Assembly: GCA_033794685.1 (NCBI GenBank)
Contig: JARAYZ010000002.1
DNA from: Lentzea sp033794685
Lineage (GTDB): Bacteria > Actinomycetota > Actinomycetes > Mycobacteriales > Pseudonocardiaceae
Length of the DNA: 64,000 nt
Strand: one strand, 5' to 3'
Part shown: piece by piece, positions 41,033 through 48,244 of the stretch
Layout: every line of letters starts with the position of its first letter
How positions within the stretch are numbered: the stretch's first letter is position 1
Made by a program: the position numbers and the translations under genes
Notes under the pieces: generated by a model
Database searches by the model: none
Seen by the model: only the letters and a program-made list of their open reading frames with translations
Told to the model about the DNA's origin: nothing

Positions 41033-41809
41033 ATGTTGCGAAAGCTCGTGCTACTGGGAAGGGCGGGATGGATGAGCCCGATGCGGGAACAAGGCTGGAT
41101 TCGGACGCTGGCCGCGGTGAGAGCTCCCACGGTCCGGCTGGTGTGCTTCCCGCACTCAGGGGGTTCGGCGACAGCCTTCCGGGACTGGGCCTCCCTGCTC
41201 CCGCCCGGCGTGGAGCTCGTGGCCGTCCAGTACCCGGGACGCGGTGACCGGTTCGGCGAGGACCTCCTGGACGACGTGGCCGAGCAGGCTGGTCACGCGG
41301 TCGGGGAACTGCTTCGACTGCCGTGCAGCGAACACGTCCTGTTCGGGCACAGCCTCGGCGCGATGGTGGCCTACGAGACCGCGGTCCTGTTGCGGGACAT
41401 GGGCCGCGAGCCGAAGAAGCTGTGCGTGTCCGCCTGCATGCCGCCGGGCCACCTGGAGAACCGGGACGTGCACCTGGCACCGGACGACGAGTTCTGGGCG
41501 ACCCTCTGCGCGCTGGGCGGCATCGACCCCGGCGTCGCGGCCAGCGCGGAACTGCGCGAGCTGATGACACCGGTGCTGCGCTCGGACCTCCGTGCGCACG
41601 CGACGTACAAGCCCGGCGTCACGACCAAACCTCTGTCGTGCCCGGTGAGCGTCTACCACGGCATCGGCGACCCGGTGGTGGACGAGACACGGCTGACCGA
41701 ATGGGCCGCCGTCACGACGGGTGAGCTCACCATGAGCACGCGTCCCGGCGCGCACTTCCACGTGACCACCGACGTCGCCGGACTGGTCGCGGACGTGCTG
41801 GACCGGTGA
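41033..41809 (+). CDS. Type II thioesterase
   Basis: This 258-aa alpha/beta hydrolase is of the NRPS/PKS type II thioesterase family: LVCFPHSGGSATAFRDWASL near residue 38, YPGRGDRF near 65, nucleophile elbow FGHSLGAMVAYE (Ser) near 103, and an acid/His pair in VYHGIGDPVVDE and GAHFHVTTD. Such enzymes remove wrong acyl groups from carrier proteins or release carrier-bound intermediates. The start is ATG 41033 with AAAAGG upstream; a second ATG at 41072 is possible. It converges with the Baeyer-Villiger-type monooxygenase over a hairpin. Confidence 0.9.
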   Translation: MLRKLVLLGRAGWMSPMREQGWIRTLAAVRAPTVRLVCFPHSGGSATAFRDWASLLPPGVELVAVQYPGRGDRFGEDLLDDVAEQAGHAVGELLRLPCSEHVLFGHSLGAMVAYETAVLLRDMGREPKKLCVSACMPPGHLENRDVHLAPDDEFWATLCALGGIDPGVAASAELRELMTPVLRSDLRAHATYKPGVTTKPLSCPVSVYHGIGDPVVDETRLTEWAAVTTGELTMSTRPGAHFHVTTDVAGLVADVLDR

Positions 41810-41837
41810 CCTGAGCTCCACCTTCGTTCACGACACG

Positions 41838-41870
41838 ACCACCCGCCGGCACGAAGCGCCGGCGGGTGGT
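41838..41870. terminator. Hairpin terminator between thioesterase and BVMO
   Basis: ACCACCCGCCGGC (41838-41850) pairs with GCCGGCGGGTGGT (41858-41870) around a seven-base loop and is followed by TTCTGTTC. The genes on both sides converge here. Confidence 0.8.
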
Positions 41871-41875
41871 TCTGT

Positions 41876-43501
41876 TCAGGACCGTGGAACCGGGGATCCG
41901 TTCCCCCGCAGGGAATATCCGGCGAGTCCGCCGGCCGCCTCCTCGCGCAGCTTCGCGCGGAACGACGCGAGCCCCTTGACGTAGAAGATCGTCTTGGGTC
42001 GCCGGTCCGCGCTGTTGCCGAAGATCCAGGACTGCACCTTGGGGAACAGCGTGTCGCCGGCCGCCAGCTGACAGACCTCGACCCATTCGTCCTCGGCGGC
42101 CTTGGTGGCCTCGATGGAGCTCTTCCCCGTCCGCTCGACCGTCCCGACCAGTTCGGTGATCCACTCCACCTGGGTCTCGATGCTCGGCAGCAGGTTGCTG
42201 AACGAGCTGAGCGGGCCGAACACCATGAACATGTTGGGAAAACCGGCGACGGAGACCCCCAGGTAGCTGCGGGCGCCGTCCTGCCAGCTCTCCCGCAGGG
42301 TCACGCCGTCGCGGCCGCGGATGTCGATCTGCTTGTAGCTGCCCACGACCGCGTCGAATCCGGTGGCGCACACCAGGATGTCGAGCTCGTGCTCCACGCC
42401 GTCCTCGGTCAGCACGCCGGTCGGAGTGGCCGCCACGATCGGGTTCTCCCGCAGGCTGACCAGGCTGACGTTGGCGCGGTTGAACGACTCGTAGTAGCCC
42501 TCGTTGCAGATCGGGCGCTTCGCGAACAGGTCGGTCGGCGTCAGTTTCCGCGCTGTCTCCGGGTCCTGGACGATCTCGCGGATCTTCGACCTGATGAAGT
42601 CGGCGGCCGCCTGGTTGGCCTCCGGGTCGGTGATGATGTCGCCGAAGGTCGCGAACATGAAGTGGAACCCGTTGCCGTGGTCCCACGACTCCTGGAACAC
42701 CCGCTCGCGTTCCTGCGCGGAGACGCTCATCGCCGGGACGTCGCTCTCCTCGAAACCGCAGGCGACCCGGGAGTCGTGGAGCTGCTCCCAGATCCGGTCG
42801 TAGCCGGCCCGGATCGCGGCCTTCTCCTCCGTCCCGACCGGACGGTCGCCGGACGGCAGCACGTACTGCGGCGTGCGCTGGAAGACCGTGAGGTGCTCGG
42901 CCGTCCGTGCCGCGGCGCAGACGAACTGCGTGCCGGTGGAACCGGTGCCGATCACGCCGACCCGCTTGCCCTCGATCGACAGACCTTCCGGCCAGGCACC
43001 GGTGTGCACCACGGTTCCCCCGAAACCGTCGAGGCCCTCGATCTCCGGCAGGTTCCGGCTCGAGTGCGGGCCCAGGGCGCTCACCAGGTAGCGGGCGGTG
43101 AACCGTTCGCCGCGGCTGGTGGTCACCGTCCACATCGAACTGTTCTCGTCGTAGACCGCCGATTCGACGACCGTGCCGAACTGGATGTCACGCGCGAGGT
43201 CGTGCCGTTCGACCACGGCCTCCAGGTACGCCAGGTTCTCGGCGCCCGTGACGTAGCGCGAGCTCCAGTCCCATTGCTGGAGCAGTTCCTTGTCGAAGGC
43301 GAACTTGTACACGTGCCCGTCGACGTCCGACATCGCGCCCGGATAGCGGTTCCAGTGCCAGGTTCCGCCGACGCCACTGCCTCTCTCGAAGGCACGCACG
43401 GTCAGACCCAGTTCGTTGCGAAGCTTGTGCAGGGCACAGATTCCACCGAACCCCGCGCCGATGACGATCGCGTCGAAGCCGGTTCTCACGTTGTCGGTCA
43501 C
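41876..43501 (-). CDS. Flavin monooxygenase, Baeyer-Villiger type
   Basis: This 541-aa protein has two Rossmann motifs, for FAD (IVIGAGFGGICALHKLR, residues about 9-25) and NADPH (VGVIGTGSTGTQFV, about 180). Between them is the Baeyer-Villiger fingerprint FGGTVVHTGAWP near 157, so the FxGxxxHxxxWP pattern is complete. The GVGGTWHWNRYPGA region is also typical of phenylacetone/cyclohexanone monooxygenases. It would insert oxygen next to a ketone or oxidise sulfur. The start is GTG 43501 with AAGGAG seven bases before it. It diverges from the second MbtH gene across the second copy of the shared promoter element. Its substrate is open: known bisintercalator routes do not need such an enzyme, and S-oxidation of a methylthio or thiazole-bearing intermediate is one option. 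Confidence 0.9.
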   Translation of the reverse strand: MTDNVRTGFDAIVIGAGFGGICALHKLRNELGLTVRAFERGSGVGGTWHWNRYPGAMSDVDGHVYKFAFDKELLQQWDWSSRYVTGAENLAYLEAVVERHDLARDIQFGTVVESAVYDENSSMWTVTTSRGERFTARYLVSALGPHSSRNLPEIEGLDGFGGTVVHTGAWPEGLSIEGKRVGVIGTGSTGTQFVCAAARTAEHLTVFQRTPQYVLPSGDRPVGTEEKAAIRAGYDRIWEQLHDSRVACGFEESDVPAMSVSAQERERVFQESWDHGNGFHFMFATFGDIITDPEANQAAADFIRSKIREIVQDPETARKLTPTDLFAKRPICNEGYYESFNRANVSLVSLRENPIVAATPTGVLTEDGVEHELDILVCATGFDAVVGSYKQIDIRGRDGVTLRESWQDGARSYLGVSVAGFPNMFMVFGPLSSFSNLLPSIETQVEWITELVGTVERTGKSSIEATKAAEDEWVEVCQLAAGDTLFPKVQSWIFGNSADRRPKTIFYVKGLASFRAKLREEAAGGLAGYSLRGNGSPVPRS

Positions 43502-43573
43502 GGATGATCTCCTTGGCGCACTGGGCAGGCCCGTGGACTCGTCCAGATGGTCCGGGCGGCGCGGACCCCGCGA

Positions 43574-43618
43574 CCAAGAATCTTTCGCGGTTGTTTCGGT
43601 GTCTTTCCCGCTTCCTTC
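43574..43618 (-). promoter_or_regulatory. Divergent promoter element, copy 2 (BVMO / MbtH2)
   Basis: On the minus strand it reads GCGGGAAAGACACC, GAAACAACCGCG, AAAGATTCTTGG, nearly identical to 37948-37992, with flanking similarity on both sides. It lies 73 bp upstream of the BVMO start and about 80 bp upstream of the MbtH start, so it separates two divergent transcripts exactly as copy 1 does. Confidence 0.6.
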
Positions 43619-43697
43619 GCGCAGGCCCCGCACGGAGCTGCCGCGGCCTTACCGTCCAGGCACGACCCCGGCGACCCGGCGGAGACGGAGGGCAGCG

Positions 43698-43910
43698 ATG
43701 ACCGGCGACGCGGACACCCGCGAATACCTGGTGGTGCTCAACCACGAGGAGCAGTACTCGATCTGGCTCAGCGAGAAGCCCGTGCCGGACGGCTGGCGGG
43801 CGGAGGGAACCAGGGGCGGCAAGGACGCCTGCCTCGACCACATCGAGCGGATCTGGACCGACGTGCGTCCACTCAGTGTGCGCGAACGCCTTGCCACCGG
43901 CACGGCCTGA
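43698..43910 (+). CDS. Second MbtH-like protein
   Basis: This 70-aa protein has the MbtH pattern: EYLVVLNHEEQYSIWLSEKP, then VPDGWRAEGTRGGKDACLDH and IERIWTDVRPLSVRE. It lacks the NPFDD-type N-terminus of the first MbtH and is clearly divergent from it, so the two probably serve different A domains. The start is ATG 43698 preceded by GGAGGGCAGCG-like purines. It is the first gene of a plus-strand run with a carrier protein, SDR, aminotransferase and cupin. It may serve the stand-alone tryptophan-type A-PCP, as TioT does for TioK in thiocoraline (inference). Confidence 0.92.
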   Translation: MTGDADTREYLVVLNHEEQYSIWLSEKPVPDGWRAEGTRGGKDACLDHIERIWTDVRPLSVRERLATGTA

Positions 43911-43956
43911 CCAGGTCATGGCAGCTCTCGGGACGAAGAACCGGATGGGTGACGAG

Positions 43957-44229
43957 ATGGATGAGTTCGTGGAGATCAACGGCACGCGGGTCGAGATGGC
44001 CGAGCTGGCCGCGTCGGTCCTGTCCGAGGTGCTCGACCGGGAGTCGTGCGCACCGGACGACAACTTCTTCCTGCTCGGCGGCGACTCCCTGCTCGCCGTC
44101 ACGGCGGCACGGCGGCTGAGCCAGAAAGCAGGACGACCCGTCGCGGCACAGGACATCTTCCTCAACCCCACGCCCGGCGAACTCGGCGCCTTCCTGCGCA
44201 CCGCACCCGTCGCCGCACACCAGCGCTGA
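43957..44229 (+). CDS. Free carrier protein (PCP), apparently an eroded A-PCP copy
   Basis: This 90-aa carrier protein has the 4'-phosphopantetheine site FFLLGGDSLLAV near residue 43. Its last 74 residues differ from the PCP of the A-PCP at 36083-37852 at only four positions. Its first residues MDEFV equal the A-PCP start, and the next segment EINGTRVEMAE equals that protein's A8 region (QINGKRVEMGE). It is therefore a duplicate from which most of the A domain was deleted in two steps. The start at 43957 is chosen because upstream DNA also matches the A-PCP leader; ATG 43945 is an alternative. It presumably holds an intermediate loaded in trans by the A-PCP. Confidence 0.85.
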   Translation: MDEFVEINGTRVEMAELAASVLSEVLDRESCAPDDNFFLLGGDSLLAVTAARRLSQKAGRPVAAQDIFLNPTPGELGAFLRTAPVAAHQR

Positions 44230-44294
44230 CCCGGCAGGGTCCGGCCGGGAGCGCGCCGCTCCCGGCCGGGCCCCGTACCGAACGTGAGGTGGAG

Positions 44295-45056
44295 ATGGCC
44301 GACCAGGGTGGAGTCGTCGCGGTCACCGGAGCAGGGTCCGGCATCGGGCGCGCGGTGGCCGAGCAGCTCGCGGCGGCGGGCGACACCGTGATCGCCATCG
44401 GCCGCAGACCCGAACCGCTGGCGTCGCTGGCTGCCAGCCCGGACACCGGCACCGACCGGGGCACGGTGGTGCCGCTGCCGATGGACGTCGCGGACCCCGA
44501 GGCCCCGCAACGACTGCGCGACCTGGTCCAGCACCGCTTCGGCCGGCTCGACGGCCTGGTCAACTGCGCGGGCCTGGCCCGGTTCGCCCGGCTGGACACG
44601 GCCGACCTCGGCGATCTCGACCGGATGCTGGCGGTCAACCTGCGAGCGCCCGCCGCTCTGATCCAGGCGCTGCTGCCGGCTCTCACCGAGACGCGCGGCA
44701 GCGTCGTCAACGTCACGTCCATCGGCGGCGTGGTGGCGATGCCCGGCCGTTCTCTTTACGGCGCCAGCAAAGCGGCGATCAACAGCCTCACCCGCTCGCT
44801 CGCCCGCGAACTGGCCCCGGACGTGCGGGTGAACGCCGTCGTGCCCGGTCCGGTGGACACCCCGATGTACGACGACCTGGGTCTCGGCGCCGAGGAGACC
44901 GAGAGCCTGCGCGCGGGCCTGCTCGCGAGCACGCCGATGGCCCGGTTCGGCCGGCCCGGTGACGTGGCCACGTGGGTCTGCGCCCTGCTGGATCCGGAGC
45001 GGTCGGGCTGGATCACCGGCGCCCTGCTGACCGTCGACGGTGGCCGCAGCGTGTGA
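44295..45056 (+). CDS. Short-chain dehydrogenase/reductase
   Basis: This 253-aa classical SDR has the cofactor motif VAVTGAGSGIGRAVA (residues 8-22), NCAGLAR near 90, catalytic Ser in VNVTSIGG near 138, and YxxxK as YGASK near 156. The C-terminal ITGALLTVDGG is canonical. It oxidises an alcohol or reduces a ketone using NAD(P). The start is ATG 44295 with GAGGTGGAG upstream. It is encoded right after the free carrier protein and before the aminotransferase, so it probably acts on the same small precursor, for instance oxidising a beta-hydroxyl on the way to a quinaldate-type acid (inference). Confidence 0.92.
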   Translation: MADQGGVVAVTGAGSGIGRAVAEQLAAAGDTVIAIGRRPEPLASLAASPDTGTDRGTVVPLPMDVADPEAPQRLRDLVQHRFGRLDGLVNCAGLARFARLDTADLGDLDRMLAVNLRAPAALIQALLPALTETRGSVVNVTSIGGVVAMPGRSLYGASKAAINSLTRSLARELAPDVRVNAVVPGPVDTPMYDDLGLGAEETESLRAGLLASTPMARFGRPGDVATWVCALLDPERSGWITGALLTVDGGRSV

Positions 45057-45098
45057 CCCGCAACCATCAATCCTTTCAGGACACTCAGGAGCAGGCCG

Positions 45099-46301
45099 AT
45101 GACCGAACTGGTCGAGCACAGCTATCCGGTCGAGCTGGTACCGGAGTCCAGTCTGCACGCGGTGTTCCGCGCTTCCCGGCGCTGGAGCGACGTCCACGGC
45201 CGTGAGGCCAACGCGTTGCACGTCGGCGAACCGGCGTTCGGCATGCCGCCGTCCGCCGTAGAGGCGATGTGCCGGGCGCTGCGCGACGGCCGCTGCGTGT
45301 ACACCAGCGCCGAGGGCATGCCGGAACTGCGCGAGGCCCTGGTGGCCAAGCTGACGGCACAGGGCCTGAGCACCACCCCGGATCGCGTCTTCGTCACGCC
45401 CGGCTCGTGCCAGGGCCTCACGGCGGTGGGCGCGGCCGTGCACACCCCCGGCGCGGCCTGGCTGATCCCCCAGGTGCACTGGCCGATCTACCGCCAGCAG
45501 GGGGTGCTCAACCGGTACGACGTCGTCGGCTACCCGCTCGGCCCCGGCTACGCGCTCGACGTGGCCGCGATCGCCAGGGCCGCGACCCCCGCCACGCGGG
45601 TGATCGTCGTGAACTCCCCCGCGAACCCGACCGGCGCGGTCGCCGACCCGGCCGCCCTGCGCGACCTGCTGGCGCTGGCGAACGAACGGGACTGGATCGT
45701 CGTCAGCGACGAGGCCTACGCGGACTTCGTCTACGAGGGCACGCACCTGCCGATGGCGGCCCTGGAGGCCGACGTCGAACCGCACCGGCGCCGGGTCTTC
45801 TCCGCCTTCACCTTCTCCAAGAGCCACGCCATGACCGGCTGCCGGGTCGGCTACGTCGTCGCACCCAACGACGCGTTCGCCGGTCTGCTGCGCCGCGTGC
45901 AGGAAGGCTCGATCATCGCCCCGCCGACCCCCGCGCAGATCGGCGCGCTCGCCGCACTCGACGACACCGCCGCCGTCCGCGCCAACGTGGCCGCGGTCCG
46001 CACCTCACGGGACGCCGCCATGGGCGAACTGATGGCGGCGGGCCTCATCGCCGCTCCGCCCGCCGGAGGCTGGTACGCCCTGCTGGACATCACGTCCTCC
46101 GGGCACACCGCGGCGGAGTTCGCCGACCGTCTGCTGGCGGAGCACGGCGTCGCGGTCGCACCGGCGTCGGCGTTCACCATCCCCGGCGACCAGAGCACCC
46201 GCGGCGTCGTGCGGATCTCCTTCGCCGGCGACCGGACCCGGCTGCTGGAAGGCACGTCGGCGCTCGCCCGTGCGTGCCGCGAATGGGGCGGCCAGACCTG
46301 A
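45099..46301 (+). CDS. PLP-dependent class I/II aminotransferase
   Basis: This 400-aa fold-type I aminotransferase has family motifs LHVGEPAFGMP near residue 47, VNSPANPTGAV near 171 (substrate Asn), SDEAYADF near 202, the PLP-lysine block TFSKSHAMTGCRVGY near 238, and the carboxylate-binding Arg in GVVRISFA near 370. It transfers amino groups between an amino acid and a keto acid. Downstream of a tryptophan 2,3-dioxygenase activity, a kynurenine-type transamination that triggers ring closure to a quinoline acid (as proposed for TioG) is the best fit. Making a non-proteinogenic amino acid is the alternative. It lies 42 bp after the SDR. Confidence 0.9.
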   Translation: MTELVEHSYPVELVPESSLHAVFRASRRWSDVHGREANALHVGEPAFGMPPSAVEAMCRALRDGRCVYTSAEGMPELREALVAKLTAQGLSTTPDRVFVTPGSCQGLTAVGAAVHTPGAAWLIPQVHWPIYRQQGVLNRYDVVGYPLGPGYALDVAAIARAATPATRVIVVNSPANPTGAVADPAALRDLLALANERDWIVVSDEAYADFVYEGTHLPMAALEADVEPHRRRVFSAFTFSKSHAMTGCRVGYVVAPNDAFAGLLRRVQEGSIIAPPTPAQIGALAALDDTAAVRANVAAVRTSRDAAMGELMAAGLIAAPPAGGWYALLDITSSGHTAAEFADRLLAEHGVAVAPASAFTIPGDQSTRGVVRISFAGDRTRLLEGTSALARACREWGGQT

Positions 46302-46340
46302 AGCATCCGACTGCCCGTGTGACGGCATCGAGGACGGATC

Positions 46341-46766
46341 ATGTTCGCAGTACCGGAGAACACGCTCCCACTCCTGAGCGCGCCCCTCGTCCGGCACCCG
46401 CTGCGCGTCGCCGCCGACCTGGCGCGGGACGAGGAACGGTGGCGCGCCCAGGTGCGGTTCGACCCGGTCGAACGGTTCGTGCTGCTGCTGGAGCGGACCG
46501 ACGAGTACGAGGCGTGGCTGCTGACCTGGTCACCCGGCCAGGGCACGGATCCGCACCACCACGGCAGCGCGACCGGCACGTTCGTCGTCGTCGCCGGCGT
46601 GCTGACCGAGCGGATGATCCGCGGCGCCGAGACCCTGCTCCTGCGCGCGGGCCAGTCCAGGGTGTTCGCGCCCGGCTACTCCCACCAGGTGACCAACACC
46701 GGCCACGAGCCCGCCGTGAGCATTCACGTGTACCGGCCGGCCCGCCGGCTGCACAGCCATCCCTGA
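46341..46766 (+). CDS. Cysteine-dioxygenase-like cupin
   Basis: This 141-aa small cupin has the iron-binding pattern DPHHHGSATGTFVVVAGVLT (His-His-His cluster and Gly, near residue 72) and the second-motif block FAPGYSHQVTNTGHEPAVSI (His, near 113). The core WLLTWSPGQGTDPHHHG is typical of cysteine dioxygenase type I relatives, which oxidise thiols to sulfinic acids with O2. It is shorter than animal cysteine dioxygenase. It ends the plus-strand tailoring run. In a cluster built around cysteine it may oxidise a thiol-bearing precursor, but its substrate is unproven. Confidence 0.82.
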   Translation: MFAVPENTLPLLSAPLVRHPLRVAADLARDEERWRAQVRFDPVERFVLLLERTDEYEAWLLTWSPGQGTDPHHHGSATGTFVVVAGVLTERMIRGAETLLLRAGQSRVFAPGYSHQVTNTGHEPAVSIHVYRPARRLHSHP

Positions 46767-46823
46767 CCTGAACGAGACCGGGCCGGCGGTTCGCCGGCCC
46801 GGTCTCGGGCGTTCCGCCGGGCC

Positions 46824-47041
46824 CTGTCCGGCAAGTTCGTTCGGTGGCAGGCGCGGGCGAGCCGGACAGCGCCTAGGCGCTGTCCTGCAAGTTCGTCAGG
46901 TGAGAGACGCGGGCGAGAGTCCCGGAGGCGGTGCCGCCGCAATGCCCTCATACCGGGCGTATTCGGGCGTTGCGGCGGTGCCGTCTCCGGGGCCCTCGGC
47001 CGCCGCTCTCGCCCGACGAGACTTACAGGACAGCGCCTAGG
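46824..47041. repeat. Long nested palindromic repeat between convergent genes
   Basis: The ends CCTAGGCGCTGTCCTG (46872-46887) and CAGGACAGCGCCTAGG (47026-47041) are perfect inverted repeats. Between them are further complementary blocks (GGGCGAGAG with CTCTCGCCC; CGGTGCCGCCGCAATGCCC with GGGCGTTGCGGCGGTGCCG), making one stem of about 80 bp per arm with mismatches. A diverged direct copy of the left arm precedes it at 46824-46870, and a 22-bp exact palindrome spans 46864-46885. Its right end contains the stop codon of the HAF-repeat gene. It could be a MITE-like element or an oversized bidirectional terminator. Confidence 0.7.
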
Positions 47042-48215
47042 CGCGACCGGGCGAATCCCACCAGACCGCGGTGTTGTGGTGGCTGCTCGCCGTGCCCGCG
47101 ACGGAGTACCCGGCGGACCGGCCGGAGGCGTTGAGCGCCAGGACGTACGAGCCGAGGCCGTGGTCACCGAGATCGGTCGTGCGTCCCCTGCCCGGTTCCC
47201 ACAGCACCGCCGTGAACGGGAACACCGGCGAGCCGGTGAAGTCGCGGATGCCCGCGATCCGGCCGGAGTTGGTGATCTCGAACGCGACCCTGCCCGGCAG
47301 CGGGACCGGTGCGGCGTTCCGGTCCGGCCAGTACACGGCGCCGGACCTCCCTCCCGGCAGGTTCATCCGCCACCCGACGGTCACCCCGTGCTCGTTGCGG
47401 TCGGTGGCGAACGCGTCGGACACACCACCTGTGGAAAGCTCGTGCACGGCATGGGTTCCGGCGTCCCACACCACCGCGACGTGCTTCCACGCCGTCCCGC
47501 CGAGCGGGGTCACCACACCGCCGGCCACCCCGCCGCACTGGTCGAGGGTGCCCGCCAGGGCCACGGACCCGGCGGCCGATCCGGCGGGCAGCGGCAGCTC
47601 GGTGTACTTGCGGCGCACCGGATCCCACAGGTACGAGCCGATCGGGATGTTCATGCCCGGCGCGTTCGGGTCCGGGACGTCGTTGGTGCCGACGACGAGC
47701 ACGGTGCCGTTGTCGTTGATGTCGCCCGCGATGGCACCGGCGGTGCCGGGTGGCAGTGGTAGGACGGTGAGCCCGGTTCGCGGTCCCCAGACGAAGACGC
47801 GCTGCGGCTCGTTGCCGCCGGGCTGACCGGACCCCGGCGCCGACGGTGTCAGACCCAGGCCGATCGTGCCGGTCACGACGCCTGCCGCGTTGACGGCCTT
47901 GGCCCGCGTGCTGCGCTTCTCGCCGGGCGTGATGTCGGTCAGCCTGCCACCGTCGACGCGTGGATTCATGATGAAGGCGTGGGACGTCTTGGTTCCGGGA
48001 AGCGATGTCGCGCCGACGACGTCGCCGCGGTCGTTGATGTCGGCGGCCTCGCTCGGTGTGCCGGACCCGGCCAGCGACCCGATGTCGTGCAGCAGCCTGG
48101 CCGGGTCCGCGGCGGCCCAGGCGCTCGCCGGGAACACCGCCATGCCCGCGGCGGCGACCAGCAGGCTGCGGCGCGACACCCCCGCCGTGAAGGGGGATCC
48201 GGATCCTGTCGTCAT
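47037..48215 (-). CDS. Tat-exported HAF-repeat protein
   Basis: This 392-aa protein has a twin-arginine signal (SRRSLLVAAAGMAVFPASAW, residues about 14-33). The mature part holds degenerate HAF-type repeats (ADINDRGDVVGATSLPG, GDINDNGTVLVVGTND, ITNSGRIAGIRDF, LNASGRSAGYSV), each an N-x-x-G-x-V-x-G-type turn typical of an extracellular beta-propeller-like protein. No catalytic site is evident. The start is ATG 48215 with GAGG close before it. The leader and 5' flank are near-duplicates of those of the adjacent haloperoxidase-type gene. It sits inside the peptide cluster but its role there is unclear. Confidence 0.8.
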   Translation of the reverse strand: MTTGSGSPFTAGVSRRSLLVAAAGMAVFPASAWAAADPARLLHDIGSLAGSGTPSEAADINDRGDVVGATSLPGTKTSHAFIMNPRVDGGRLTDITPGEKRSTRAKAVNAAGVVTGTIGLGLTPSAPGSGQPGGNEPQRVFVWGPRTGLTVLPLPPGTAGAIAGDINDNGTVLVVGTNDVPDPNAPGMNIPIGSYLWDPVRRKYTELPLPAGSAAGSVALAGTLDQCGGVAGGVVTPLGGTAWKHVAVVWDAGTHAVHELSTGGVSDAFATDRNEHGVTVGWRMNLPGGRSGAVYWPDRNAAPVPLPGRVAFEITNSGRIAGIRDFTGSPVFPFTAVLWEPGRGRTTDLGDHGLGSYVLALNASGRSAGYSVAGTASSHHNTAVWWDSPGRA

Positions 48216-48244
48216 CGCCTCGCCTTTCGTTGGGATTCGGGGAT

